From assembly GCF_014635865.1 (NCBI RefSeq), contig NZ_BMDQ01000001.1, positions 1,488,001-1,552,000 on the forward strand: DNA of 64,000 nt, in the 5' to 3' direction. Below, piece after piece: positions 52,064-63,000 of the stretch (the first letter of the stretch is position 1; each line of letters opens with the position of its first letter). The translations under genes were made by a program, and so were the position numbers. This DNA is from Winogradskyella haliclonae (GTDB taxonomy: Bacteria; Bacteroidota; Bacteroidia; Flavobacteriales; Flavobacteriaceae). The notes under the pieces were generated by a model, which was given only the letters and a program-made list of their open reading frames with translations, searched no databases and was not told the DNA's origin.

Positions 52064-53262
52064 ATTTCAATCTCAACTTGCTTGTTTATAATATCTTCAA
52101 AAGTTTCTCTTTTTCTAATAAGGTGAGCTTCGCCATTATGTATTAAAACTTCAGCAGGTCTATAGCGAGAATTATAATTACTTGCCATAGTAAAACAATA
52201 GGCACCAGCATTTTTAAAACATAGAATATCACCTTCATTTATTTCGGTTATACGTCTATTATTTGCAAAGGTATCTGTCTCGCAGATGTAACCTACAACA
52301 GAATAAAAACGTTCTCGACCTTTTGTATTGGAGATGTTTACTATTTCATGTTGTGAACCATAGAGCATTGGTCTTATTAGATGGTTAAAACCAGAGTCTA
52401 TTTGTGCAAAAACTGTTGAGGTGGTTTGTTTTACCACATTTACTTTTGCCAAAAAGACCCCGGCTTCACTCACTAAAAATTTACCTGGCTCAAATGCAAG
52501 AGTCAGTTCTTTTCCATAGCTAGTGCAAAACTCATTAAATCGTTTCGATAATTTTTCTCCTAATTCTTCTATATTAGTTTCTATATCTCCTGTTTTGTAT
52601 GGTACTTTAAAACCAGAACCAAAATCTATAAAATCAAGATTCTTGAAGTGTTTTGCAGTTTCAAATAATATTTCGCTTGCATAAAGGAATACGTCAATGT
52701 CCAATATATCACTTCCGGTATGCATGTGTATACCATTAATAGTCATGTTGGTATTTTCAACGATGCGCAGTAATAACGGAATCTGGTGAATTGAAATTCC
52801 AAACTTACTATCAATATGTCCAACAGAAATATTTGTGTTGCCGCCAGCCATAACATGAGGATTAATACGAATGCAAACAGGAATATTTGGATATTTAGTA
52901 CCAAATTGTTCGAGTATTGATAGGTTATCAATATTAATCTGTACTCCCAGATTGCTAACATCTTCTATCTCTTTAAGAGAAACACCATTTGGAGTAAAAA
53001 TAATGTCTTCTGGTTTAAAGCCAGCTTTTAAACCTAATTTTACCTCTTGAATAGATACGGTATCCAATCCCGAGCCAAGAGAATTAAATAATTTAAGTAT
53101 AGAAATATTAGAAAGTGCTTTTGCAGCATAGTTTAACCTCAGTTGTTTTACATCACTAAATGCATCTTTTAGTCTATTATATTGTTTTATTATTCTTTCT
53201 GAATCATATACATATACTGGGCTTCCAAATTCATTGGCTATTTGCAAAAGTTGCTCTTTCAT
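52060..53262 (-). CDS. lysA: diaminopimelate decarboxylase
   Basis: 400-residue fold-type III PLP enzyme that makes lysine from meso-diaminopimelate. PLP lysine lies in NYAAKALSN; the phosphate-binding Gly loop is in IDFGSGFKVPY; HMHTGSDI and the active-site CETDTFANN are present. Slightly shorter than E. coli LysA but complete. Confidence 0.95.
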   Translation of the reverse strand: MKEQLLQIANEFGSPVYVYDSERIIKQYNRLKDAFSDVKQLRLNYAAKALSNISILKLFNSLGSGLDTVSIQEVKLGLKAGFKPEDIIFTPNGVSLKEIEDVSNLGVQINIDNLSILEQFGTKYPNIPVCIRINPHVMAGGNTNISVGHIDSKFGISIHQIPLLLRIVENTNMTINGIHMHTGSDILDIDVFLYASEILFETAKHFKNLDFIDFGSGFKVPYKTGDIETNIEELGEKLSKRFNEFCTSYGKELTLAFEPGKFLVSEAGVFLAKVNVVKQTTSTVFAQIDSGFNHLIRPMLYGSQHEIVNISNTKGRERFYSVVGYICETDTFANNRRITEINEGDILCFKNAGAYCFTMASNYNSRYRPAEVLIHNGEAHLIRKRETFEDIINKQVEIEI

Positions 53263-53421
53263 TTATAATTTATTCTTATTTCATTCAAAAGTATTTTTTT
53301 AGACAATTATTCCATCATTTTCGATGTAAAAAATCACATTTAAAACAATTTGTTAATTATATAACATATAAATTTACCTTGTTTTGATAATCAAATATTA
53401 GTGTAAGTAATTGTGATTAAT

Positions 53422-53429
53422 TATTTTTG
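53422..53429 (+). promoter_or_regulatory. -7 box (TATTTTTG) of sucC
   Basis: TATTTTTG fits TAnnTTTG and lies 26 bases before the ATG. The -33 element is not clear. Confidence 0.4.
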
Positions 53430-53455
53430 CGCAACGAATAAATTTCTGATTACAA

Positions 53456-54646
53456 ATGAATCTACACGAATATCAAGGAAAAGAATTATTAAGCAGTTTT
53501 GGAGTACGTATCCAACGTGGAATTGTTGCGCAAACTGCTTCTGAAGCTGTTGATGCGGCTAAAAAGTTAACTGAAGAAACCGGAACAGGATGGCACGTTA
53601 TAAAAGCTCAAGTTCATGCCGGTGGACGCGGAAAAGGAGGTGGTGTAAAGCTTGCAAAAAATCTTCAAGAAGTAGAAGAAATTGCTGGACAAATTATAGG
53701 TATGGATTTGATTACACCACAAACTTCTGCAGAAGGTAAACGTGTACATCAAGTTTTAATTGCTGAAGATGTGTATTATCCAGGAGATAATGAGCCAGAA
53801 GAATATTATATGTCAGTGCTTTTAAATAGAGCTACAGGTAAGAATATGATTATGTATTCTACTGAAGGCGGCATGGATATTGAAACTGTTGCTGAAGAAA
53901 CTCCGCATTTAATTTTTACAGAAGAGATTGATCCTGCTTTAGGCCTTTTAGGTTTTCAAGCACGTCGTGTAGCCTTTAACTTAGGACTATCCGGAACAGC
54001 TTTTAAAGAAATGACAAAGTTTGTGTCTGCGTTATATACGGCTTATGTAAAGTCTGATGCGTCTTTATTTGAAATAAATCCAGTTTTAAAAACAAGTGAT
54101 GATAAAATAATGGCTGTTGACTCTAAAGTAACTTTAGATGGTAATGCGCTGTTTAGACATAAAGATTTGGCTGAATTAAGAGATAAGCGAGAAGAAAATC
54201 CAGTAGAAGTTGAAGCAGGAGAACATGGATTAAATTATGTTGACCTTGATGGAAATGTTGGTTGTATGGTTAATGGTGCAGGTTTAGCTATGGCTACAAT
54301 GGATTTAATTAAGCAAGCAGGTGGTGAGCCAGCTAACTTCTTAGATGTTGGTGGTACGGCAGATGCTGCACGTGTAGAAATTGCCTTTGAGCTTATCTTA
54401 AGAGACCCAGCCGTAAAGGCAATTCTGATTAATATATTTGGAGGTATCGTACGTTGTGATCGTGTTGCACAAGGTGTTATTGATGCTTATAAGAACATGG
54501 GAAACATCAATGTGCCAATTATAGTGCGTTTACAAGGAACTAATGCTGATATCGCGAAAGAATTAATTGATAATTCTGGTTTGGATGTATTGAGTGCTAC
54601 TGAATTCCAAGAAGCTGCAGACAAAGTACAAGCTGTATTGTCTTAA
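53456..54646 (+). CDS. sucC: succinate-CoA ligase (ADP-forming) subunit beta
   Basis: 396 residues. N-terminal ATP-grasp domain (MNLHEYQGKELLSSFGV, VHAGGRGKGGGVKLAK) and C-terminal CoA-ligase domain (NGAGLAMATMD, FLDVGGTAD, IFGGIVRCDRVAQG). TCA-cycle enzyme. sucD is not adjacent, which is usual in Bacteroidota. Confidence 0.98.
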   Translation: MNLHEYQGKELLSSFGVRIQRGIVAQTASEAVDAAKKLTEETGTGWHVIKAQVHAGGRGKGGGVKLAKNLQEVEEIAGQIIGMDLITPQTSAEGKRVHQVLIAEDVYYPGDNEPEEYYMSVLLNRATGKNMIMYSTEGGMDIETVAEETPHLIFTEEIDPALGLLGFQARRVAFNLGLSGTAFKEMTKFVSALYTAYVKSDASLFEINPVLKTSDDKIMAVDSKVTLDGNALFRHKDLAELRDKREENPVEVEAGEHGLNYVDLDGNVGCMVNGAGLAMATMDLIKQAGGEPANFLDVGGTADAARVEIAFELILRDPAVKAILINIFGGIVRCDRVAQGVIDAYKNMGNINVPIIVRLQGTNADIAKELIDNSGLDVLSATEFQEAADKVQAVLS

Positions 54647-54662
54647 GACAGATATAGATATT

Positions 54663-54697
54663 AAAAAAGAGCAACTTAATTGTTGCTCTTTTTTTTT
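54663..54697. terminator. bidirectional terminator between sucC and DUF1456
   Basis: GAGCAAC (54669-54675) pairs with GTTGCTC (54682-54688), loop TTAATT, with A and T flanks extending the stem. The minus-strand DUF1456 stop (54676-54678) sits in the loop. Confidence 0.85.
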
Positions 54698-54942
54698 GCC
54701 TTATTTTGTTGTTCGCCTTTCTTTGGCATTGGACCTCTTAAATGAATAATTAAGCCGTTTAAGAAGTTTCTTAAAATTTGGTCACCACATTCCATATACT
54801 TAGGATGGTCTTCACGTCTAAAGAAAGCATTAAGCTCACTTTTAGACATTCTAAAGTCTACCAACTTCATAATATTTACAATGTCATCATCACGAAGTTT
54901 ATGTGCAACTCTTAGTTTCTTAAATATATCGTTGTTTGTCAT
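54676..54942 (-). CDS. DUF1456 (YehS-like) protein
   Basis: 88 residues starting MTNNDIFKKLRVAHKLRDDD and containing MKLVDFRMSKSELNAFFRRE, the DUF1456 core. E. coli YehS has two such repeats in about 156 residues; only one is present here. The C-terminal KAKKKSNN is encoded by the terminator hairpin shared with sucC. Cytosolic; function unknown. Confidence 0.88.
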   Translation of the reverse strand: MTNNDIFKKLRVAHKLRDDDIVNIMKLVDFRMSKSELNAFFRREDHPKYMECGDQILRNFLNGLIIHLRGPMPKKGEQQNKAKKKSNN

Positions 54943-55120
54943 GAAAAATGATATTTTTTCTTTCTTGAATTCCTAATCTTTACCTAGTATACGTTGATAA
55001 AAGCTTAAAAATACCGATTAAGTACATTAAATTTTTCGACAAGATACATTATATCAACGACAATAAAATTCTACGACTCTTTAAATTTGTAGTATACAAA
55101 AACCCTCGGAAAACCCACCC

Positions 55121-55522
55121 ATGATTAATCGCGTTGAAAAATTAAGTTTGCTTTCAGAGTTGATTGCATTTGCGCAGAGAGATGATAGTATAAAATCTAT
55201 TGAGTATAATTTTTTACTAGGAATAGCTAAACAGTTAGAAATATCTGAGGCAGATTTTAATTATCTTATTGAGCATCCAATTACTTATGTAAATCTAAAA
55301 TCGCATAGTGAACGTATTGTTCAATTTCACAGATTAGTCTTATTAATGAATTTGGATCATAAGGTGTCTAATAAACAACTCGTAAGAATTCATAATTTTG
55401 GGTTGCGAATGGGATTAAGTCACGAGTCTATAAATCGCGTACTAGATTTAATGGATAGTTTTCCAAATAAGATAGTTCCACCAGATTTTTTAATAGATAT
55501 CTTTAAGGTGCAGTACAATTAG
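55121..55522 (+). CDS. TerB-like helical protein
   Basis: 133 residues, all-helical. LSLLSELIAFAQRDDSIKSI then YNFLLGIAKQLEIS, followed by a second half-repeat (HRLVLLMNLDHKVSNKQLVR then GLRMGLSHESINRVLDLM). This EF-hand-like duplicated layout resembles the TerB/DjlA-N domain, with Asp residues at the metal positions. Assignment by pattern only. A TAAATTTG box lies 32 bases upstream (55082-55089). Confidence 0.65.
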   Translation: MINRVEKLSLLSELIAFAQRDDSIKSIEYNFLLGIAKQLEISEADFNYLIEHPITYVNLKSHSERIVQFHRLVLLMNLDHKVSNKQLVRIHNFGLRMGLSHESINRVLDLMDSFPNKIVPPDFLIDIFKVQYN

Positions 55523-55531
55523 CAAAAATTA

Positions 55532-57538
55532 CTATTTTATTTTTAGTTTTTCTAGGCGCTCTTGATAAGCAGTAATTTCATCTCTAAACCTTGCTGCTTC
55601 CATAAAATCTAATGCTTTTGCAGATTGTTCCATTGCTTTTCTAGTCTCTCTTATTTTCTTTTCTAAATCGCTTTTAGTGAGGTATTTACTTTCTGGTTCA
55701 GCAGCAAGTTTTGCATCCAATTCTGTTTTGTAAGTACTTACAGAATTTTTTGCAAGAGCACTATCTAAACTTTTATTTAATGCCTTAGGAACAATGTTAT
55801 GTTCAGTATTGTATGCTATTTGTTTTTCGCGTCGGTAATTGGTTTCATAAATTGTTTTTTGCATACTATTCGTGATTTTATCAGCATACATAATGGCTTT
55901 ACCATTAAGGTTTCTTGCTGCTCTACCAACAGTTTGTGTTAACGAACGATTACTTCTCAAAAAACCTTCTTTATCTGCGTCTAATATTGCTACAAGAGAA
56001 ACCTCTGGCAAATCTAGACCTTCACGCAGTAGGTTGACTCCAACTAGGACGTCAAATATGCCTTTACGTAAATCTTGCATAATCTCTACGCGTTCTAAAG
56101 TGTCAACATCACTATGAATATAACGACAGCGAATAGCAATTCTGGTTAGATATTTCACCAATTCTTCAGCCATACGTTTAGTTAGAGTAGTGACTAATGT
56201 GCGCTCATCTTTTTCAACTCGGGTTTGAATCTCTTCAATTAAATCATCTATCTGATTTAAACTTGGACGCACTTCTATGATAGGGTCGAGTAGGCCAGTA
56301 GGACGAATAACTTGCTCTATATAAACGCCATCTGTTTTTTGCATTTCATAATCAGCTGGTGTGGCTGAAACGTATATAACCTGGTTCTGTAAAGATTCAA
56401 ACTCCTCAAATTTCAAAGGTCTATTATCCATAGCTGCTGGTAATCTAAAACCATACTCTACCAAATTTTCTTTACGACTTCTATCACCTCCGTACATAGC
56501 GTGTACTTGAGATATTGTGACATGACTTTCATCTACAACCATTAAGAAATCTTCAGGGAAATAATCTAATAAACAGAACGGTCGTGTACCCGGAGCTCTA
56601 CCATCTAAGTAACGTGAATAATTCTCAATACCAGAACAATAACCGAGTTCGCGAATCATTTCAAGGTCAAATTCTGTGCGTTCTTTTAAGCGTTTTGCTT
56701 CGAGATGTTTGCCAATATCCTTAAAGTAATCATGCTGTTTTACCAAATCATCTTGAATATTATGAATTGCATTCTGAAGCACATCTGGTGATGTCACAAA
56801 CATATTTGCAGGATAGATATTTAATCGGTCGTATTTTTCTATGATTTCTTGAGAATGCGGATTGAATGCTTCAATTTCTTCAATTTCATCACCAAAAAAA
56901 TGAATTCGGAATGCATTATCTGAATATCCAGGAAAGACATCTACAGTATCGCCCTTGATTCGGAAATTTCCGTTTTTAAAATCGGCTTCTGTACGAGAGT
57001 ACAAACTTTGTACTAACATATGGAGCAGTTTTGTCCTAGAAATTATCTGGTCACGCTCCAGTGTAATGACATTTTTCTGGAACTCGACGGGGTTTCCAAT
57101 ACCGTATAAGCAGGATACTGATGCGACTACCAAAACATCTCTTCGGCCAGATAATAGTGATGAAGTGGTACTGAGACGCATCTTCTCAATTTCTTCATTA
57201 ATAGATAAATCTTTTTCTATATAGACACCAGAAACTGGTATGTATGCTTCTGGCTGATAGTAATCATAATAGGAGACAAAATATTCAACTGCATTATCAG
57301 GAAAAAACTGTTTAAACTCAGAGTATAATTGTGCTGCAAGTGTTTTGTTGTGTGCTAACACAAGTGTAGGTCGCTGCACGTTTTCAATAACATTTGCGAC
57401 TGTAAACGTTTTACCTGAGCCAGTAACACCAAGTAAAGTTTGATACTTTTCGTCACCATTAATACCATCAGCAAGTTGTTGTATAGCTTGTGGCTGGTCA
57501 CCAGTAGGTTTGAATTCAGATTCAATTTTAAAACGCAT
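55532..57538 (-). CDS. uvrB: excinuclease ABC subunit UvrB
   Basis: 668 residues. Walker A GVTGSGKTFT, beta-hairpin YYDYYQPEAYIP, DEAD-like box VDESHVT, helicase motif VI TQTVGRAARN, and a C-terminal UVR domain (RKAMEQSAKALDFMEAARFR). Damage-verification helicase of nucleotide excision repair. Monocistronic; nine bases from the convergent TerB-like gene. Confidence 0.98.
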   Translation of the reverse strand: MRFKIESEFKPTGDQPQAIQQLADGINGDEKYQTLLGVTGSGKTFTVANVIENVQRPTLVLAHNKTLAAQLYSEFKQFFPDNAVEYFVSYYDYYQPEAYIPVSGVYIEKDLSINEEIEKMRLSTTSSLLSGRRDVLVVASVSCLYGIGNPVEFQKNVITLERDQIISRTKLLHMLVQSLYSRTEADFKNGNFRIKGDTVDVFPGYSDNAFRIHFFGDEIEEIEAFNPHSQEIIEKYDRLNIYPANMFVTSPDVLQNAIHNIQDDLVKQHDYFKDIGKHLEAKRLKERTEFDLEMIRELGYCSGIENYSRYLDGRAPGTRPFCLLDYFPEDFLMVVDESHVTISQVHAMYGGDRSRKENLVEYGFRLPAAMDNRPLKFEEFESLQNQVIYVSATPADYEMQKTDGVYIEQVIRPTGLLDPIIEVRPSLNQIDDLIEEIQTRVEKDERTLVTTLTKRMAEELVKYLTRIAIRCRYIHSDVDTLERVEIMQDLRKGIFDVLVGVNLLREGLDLPEVSLVAILDADKEGFLRSNRSLTQTVGRAARNLNGKAIMYADKITNSMQKTIYETNYRREKQIAYNTEHNIVPKALNKSLDSALAKNSVSTYKTELDAKLAAEPESKYLTKSDLEKKIRETRKAMEQSAKALDFMEAARFRDEITAYQERLEKLKIK

Positions 57539-57581
57539 AAAGCAAAGTTACGATAAAGAATAGCTTAATGAAAGCGTATTA

Positions 57582-59945
57582 TTAGCGTTTCAAAGCAAAA
57601 TGACCGGTAAAGGTTCTGCCGTCCCCAAAATTGGCTGTAAACCAATAATCTGTATTTGGCATTAGGTTACCATTATAAGTGCCATCCCAACCAGAACTAT
57701 TAGCATTTTGAGTAGTGATTAATTTACCGTAGCGGTCATAAATGATGACTTGGAGGCTTGGGTATATATCAAAATTAATACCGTCTAATTGCCAAAAATC
57801 GTTTTGACTATCTCCGTTTGGTGTAAAGAATTTTGGAAAACCAAGTACAGAAAAGATTTCCGAATTTGTTCCGCAACCATTCTTGTCGCGAACGAATACC
57901 GTATGGAATCCAGGTATAATATTATTGAAGACGTTATCATCTTGATAAGGTCCATTTTCATTATCTAGAGCGTACTCATAATCTCCGTTTCCAGTTGTAT
58001 TAATTGTTATGGTATTTATAGTATCTGTACCAATAACATCTATAGTTATATCCTGGACGATTTCCGATGGATTCACAGTAATATCTCGAGTACCACTACA
58101 ACCATTTGGGTCGGTAATGATTACGGTATAAACTCCAGTTTCATTTATATCTATAGAAGAAGTAGTTGCAGGCAGAGTTGCACCATTAAATTCCCATTCA
58201 TAATAGTAGTTGTTAGGTAAATCATTGAGTACACCTCCAAATAAGCGGATGGTTTCTGGAAACGTATTTATGCAGTATATAAGTGTTTCATCAGCAGATA
58301 CTTCTGGAGTAAATTTGACTTGTAAGTTAACATCTGAAATAGCATAACAGGTGTTGTTATTCTCTACCTTTACATAAATAGTTTGCGCATCTGCTGTACT
58401 ATTTTCGTAGTTTAATGATAGCGGATTACTATCTGTAAAAGCATCATCTTCGTTCTCAAAAAAGCTAACAACTGAACCCATTGGTATTTGATTAGAAATG
58501 GCCATGTTCACTTCATCTAAATCAAAGGTGGTAAAGCCATCAAGCTCATCAAAATCGCAAGCTTCTATAGTGGGAATATTTAGTGTGTTGTTAGAAATCT
58601 GTAACTCTAACTCAGCGATATCAAAGCATCCAAAAGGATTTTCGACTCGTGCATATACAATTTGATTAGGTGACGAATTTTGAAAACTTGATGGTGATTG
58701 GATTGGATTATTAAAATCAATGGCATCCATTTCTGATAAAAAGAAACCACTCACCGTTAAATCGGGGTCATTATTACCGATATCTGCAGCAAGATCAAAT
58801 AGATTGTAGAGGGTTAGTCCATCTTGGTCTGCATCACACTCTATCTGTATCACATCAGTTCCTACGGGATTAGTTGCATATTCTAAAACAACTTCTCCAA
58901 AAGCGACGCAAGATGTGTTGTCTAGTGTGACTTCTAGAGTATAAGTGCCAGGCTGATTCACCTCATAAGTACCACAATTTGTACAGCCAACAGGATCGGA
59001 TTGTACCAAAATACCATCTCTAAACCAATCATAGCCATTATTTCCTGCTATTGTACCATCTAGTGTCAGTGTGTCTCCATCACACAAAGGGTTATTTGTA
59101 GCAATTAATCGATTTGGCCCTAAATCTCGTGAAGCTTGAAAACTACCAGCTTCTAGGAAGACAGCAGAGTCAAATCTATGATTTTGTTCGTCGGCAATGA
59201 CTAGTTTTATGGTGTATTCCTCTCCCGGAATAATTTCTGCAGTTGCAGTTAAAACAGTAGTTTGTCCATTAAAATTTATTGGAGATATAACTGGATTGAT
59301 TTCATTGAATTGTCCAAAAAACGCTTCATTTTGTGGTGGACAACTACCAGGGACACCTGGAGTAACAGTAGTTACTTTCACAGGTGTAGTCGTGCTAGGA
59401 ACTAATGCAATATTTTCGTAAAAATCATCACTATTTGTTCTTCTAATTAAAAATCCAAAAACGTCAGAAAACTGACAGGTAAGAGGATTGTTTTCTCTAT
59501 ATTCCTCTGAAGCAAATAGGTATCTAAAACTTATTTGATTGGTAATCGATGTAAAATTAAATTCTACAATCGTAGCATTTTCAGTACCAGTTTCTTGAAG
59601 AGCAAATTCTAAATCAAAATCGCCATTCCAATCAGGAGCATCATCATCACTAAGGGAGTCATTTGGTCCAGGTACATTGCTTAATCTTCCTGTACTTAAT
59701 ACAATGCCGCTTTGAAATGGAAACGTTGTACCTGTGGCATCAAAAGAACCATAACTGAATTCTGTACCACCAAAATTTCCACTTTGAGCATTTGTAACTG
59801 TAACGTTTTCAATACAGTCGCTATTATCTATTAAAATATCTTCAATAAGTTGTTGCGGTGTAAGAGACTGACTGTCTACAGTAATGTTTTGTGCATGAAA
59901 ACACAAGCAAAAAAATAATGATAATACTAAGAATATAAACCTCAT
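57582..59945 (-). CDS. choice-of-anchor L domain protein with a T9SS type B sorting domain
   Basis: 787 residues. A signal peptide (FIFLVLSLFFCLCFHA) is followed by a choice-of-anchor L domain (about 17-270) with VTNAQSGNFGGTEFSYGSF, FPFQSGIVLSTG and YLFASEEYRE. An Ig/PKD-like segment with cysteines leads to two ~94-residue repeats (about 366-551), and the protein ends in a T9SS type B (CHU_C) domain: FFTPNGDSQNDFW, IYDRYGKLI, SSGWDGTYNG, and a terminal GHFALKR. Predicted to be exported through the T9SS and held on the cell surface. ATG 59945 gives a normal signal peptide; 59981 would add 12 residues. Confidence 0.9.
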   Translation of the reverse strand: MRFIFLVLSLFFCLCFHAQNITVDSQSLTPQQLIEDILIDNSDCIENVTVTNAQSGNFGGTEFSYGSFDATGTTFPFQSGIVLSTGRLSNVPGPNDSLSDDDAPDWNGDFDLEFALQETGTENATIVEFNFTSITNQISFRYLFASEEYRENNPLTCQFSDVFGFLIRRTNSDDFYENIALVPSTTTPVKVTTVTPGVPGSCPPQNEAFFGQFNEINPVISPINFNGQTTVLTATAEIIPGEEYTIKLVIADEQNHRFDSAVFLEAGSFQASRDLGPNRLIATNNPLCDGDTLTLDGTIAGNNGYDWFRDGILVQSDPVGCTNCGTYEVNQPGTYTLEVTLDNTSCVAFGEVVLEYATNPVGTDVIQIECDADQDGLTLYNLFDLAADIGNNDPDLTVSGFFLSEMDAIDFNNPIQSPSSFQNSSPNQIVYARVENPFGCFDIAELELQISNNTLNIPTIEACDFDELDGFTTFDLDEVNMAISNQIPMGSVVSFFENEDDAFTDSNPLSLNYENSTADAQTIYVKVENNNTCYAISDVNLQVKFTPEVSADETLIYCINTFPETIRLFGGVLNDLPNNYYYEWEFNGATLPATTSSIDINETGVYTVIITDPNGCSGTRDITVNPSEIVQDITIDVIGTDTINTITINTTGNGDYEYALDNENGPYQDDNVFNNIIPGFHTVFVRDKNGCGTNSEIFSVLGFPKFFTPNGDSQNDFWQLDGINFDIYPSLQVIIYDRYGKLITTQNANSSGWDGTYNGNLMPNTDYWFTANFGDGRTFTGHFALKR
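58293..58850 (-). repeat. two ~94-residue repeats inside the type B protein
   Basis: Each unit opens with a C-D-x-D-x-D-G-like motif (IECDADQDGLTLYNL; IEACDFDELDGFTTFDL), carries a DA-x5-NP element and ends with a YxxVE or YxKVE strand. They are the same unit as the 11 copies in the next gene. Confidence 0.75.
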
Positions 59946-60024
59946 AAATCTTTTATGAAAAAGCCATGCAAATATACGCATAGCTTAAATTAAGATTTTT
60001 TATAAGTTGTTAAAATTTGTTTTA

Positions 60025-63000
60025 TTATCGCCTTAATGAAAAATGTCCAGTAGCTGTAAATTCTATATCTCCTCTTTTGACATCGGCAGTCCACCAATAA
60101 TCACTTGAAGGCATTGGGTTTCCATTATATGTACCATCCCAACCAGAAGAATTATGATTTAGTTGTTTTAAAAGTTTGCCATATCTATCAAAGATATGTA
60201 CTACGGTTCCTGGCAAGGTTTCTACGCCTACAATATGCCATGTGTCAAAATCCCCATCATTATTTGGTGTCATGTGCTTTGGCGCATCTATGACTAATAC
60301 TTCTTTGGTTACAGACGAGCAACCATTTCTGTCTATAATTGTTAATGTATGGTAACCTAAGCCTACATTTTCAAAAAAGCCTGAGGTTTGTGGTTCCATG
60401 TCATCTAATTGAAAAAGATAATCGCCAATACCCGTAACAGTAATGGTAATATTATTTGGGTCAGAGAAATCTACCGTTTCTACAACTTCAATATTTGCAG
60501 GTTCGGAAATAATTACATCAAACTCACTTGTAGTAGTACAACCACTAGGTGTCGTTACTGTAACACTGTATGTTCCGGTTTCAGTAATTTCTATTTCTGA
60601 TGTTATCTCACCATTAGACCATAGATATTCATCATCTTCAAAGCCAGTATCTGCATCGACTCTTAATGGGAAATTTTCAGGACAAATAGTTTGACCTCCA
60701 ATATCTACTATTGGTAAGGGATTTATAACAACATTAAACTGTGTAATACTATAACATTGCGTTTCAGTATTAGTTACCCTAGCAAAAATTATTTCCCCAT
60801 TTGTTGCATTATAGTTTCCTGTAATAGAATTTATATTGTCAATAGCATCAGACTCTGAGTTATGATATGTAACAAGTAAAAATGTATCATCTTGAGTACC
60901 AATAATTGATGAGGTTTGCGTTTCTAAGTCAAATATGAGTTGTTGGTCAGCGTCGTCATCACAATCTTCAAGATTATCTGGTGTGTTAGCAATTGGTCTG
61001 TCATTAACTACTAGCATAAAAGGATAAATATAGAAGCAATTTGTTGACGGATCTTCTATTCTTGCATATACAATATCACTATTTGATTGATATGTATAAT
61101 CATCTACTAGCGGGTTATTATTATCAATAGCATCTTGCTCATCTGCAAAATAAGAAATGAGTGCATTACTAGTGTCATCAAGAATAATATTATCGATAAG
61201 ACTTAGGTTATAACTATTAGCATCATTGTCACAGATTTCAGTGGCACCAAAATCATTAAAAGCTGGAGGAATATTTACATTAAGCTCTATTGGAAGAATT
61301 ACAGGGCAGTTAAAGTCAGTATTAGTGACTTTTACAAATACTGTTTGAGGATTTGATGTGTTTTCAAAATTTTCAGAATCAGGAATAACATTCAAGTCAT
61401 TTTCGGCATCTTCAATAGACGTAAAATAGGATACCACAATATTGTTTTGTCTTATATCTAAGATATTTATTTCCGCTTCGGTTAAGTCCCAGATAATGCT
61501 TTCATCATAATCAATATCACAATCTTCAAAAGGGTCTATTTGAGTTACAGAAGGTACAGGAATAACATTAACTGTAAATGATGTTGTAGATGTACAGATA
61601 CTTCCATTAGCAATTGAGGCATAAATCTCTTGAGGGTTACTTACTGTTGTATAAGTGTCTTCAACAATTGCATTTGTACCAGCAATAAAGTCTTCTTCTG
61701 AAGGATAAAATGTAATCTCTAAATTTTCTGTAATGCCATCACTAATTTGCGCAGCTTTAGCAATCAAGTCAATAGGGGCAAAGGTATCATTAGAGCTATC
61801 ATCACATGCAAAAATATCTGAAGGTTCGTTAAATTCTGGGTTGGTACCAACATTTAAAGAAAAAGAATCCACGCCATAACAAGAGGTATCAGTAATGTTT
61901 TGAACACGTACGTGAATAATTTGAGGGTTACTTGTATTCTCAAAATTACTGCTTTTATCTATTGGGTTATTACCAGAATTGGCATCATCAGCACTTAAAA
62001 AGTATAGTACTTCTTTGCCTGTTTGACCATTTAATATTTCATTGTCTTTTGAGCTTAATAAAAACTCTCCGACATTATCTGTATTGTTTTCACAAAATCT
62101 AAACTCTGAGATGACAGGAAATTCAGGTAATGTGTTGATAGTAATGTCTATGTTTTCTGTAGAAATACAACCCGTCAGCGTGCTTTCTATTCTTACAGTG
62201 ATTACATCTGTTTGCGTATTGTATGTCTCAGGGTCTATTATTGGGTTATTTCCAGTAATAGCATCAACAATTGAGTTATGAAATGTAATGATAAGATCGT
62301 TAGTCGAAGCTGTAATTTCTGGTATAGCATCTTCTAAGTTAACAATGAAGAAACCATCTTGGTCATCATCACAAATTATTATTTGGTTAGGAGGAGTTGT
62401 TAATGGTGCTGGATTTATTAAAATTTCGAAACTTGAAATATCACGACACGATGTAGCTGATGAGGTAATAGTCGCGAAAACTGTAAAAGAATCTTGCGTG
62501 TTTTGATATATAGTAGGAAGCGGATTAACGTTGTCTTCAGCATCTTGTAATGTTTCAAAATAAACAACATTATATCCTGGTTGACCTTGTGTTATTAAAG
62601 TATCATAATCAGATAAGTTTATAGTTGTTCGTAAATCTTGATCTGTATCACAGACTGTTTGTTGTGTTAAATCTGGAAACATAGTTACTGGAATTAAATC
62701 TAAAATTACCTCTTCAACTTCTGTACATGTTGGACTTGTAAGTGTTAAGTATAATGTTTGTGGCACACTTGGCGGAGAGTAATCAACACTTGTATCTATA
62801 GGGTTATTATTGTTGTCTCTATCATCTTCAGTTTCATAAAAAGTGATTGTTACATCTGGTATGTCTCCTAAAATCATTCCTGCAACATTAACAAGATTAA
62901 AAGGTTCTGTACCATCATTATCAGTATCGCATAATACATTATCCGAAAAGTCAGGTCCAGTTAATAACAAATTTGGATGTACCTCAATTGGGGCTATAGA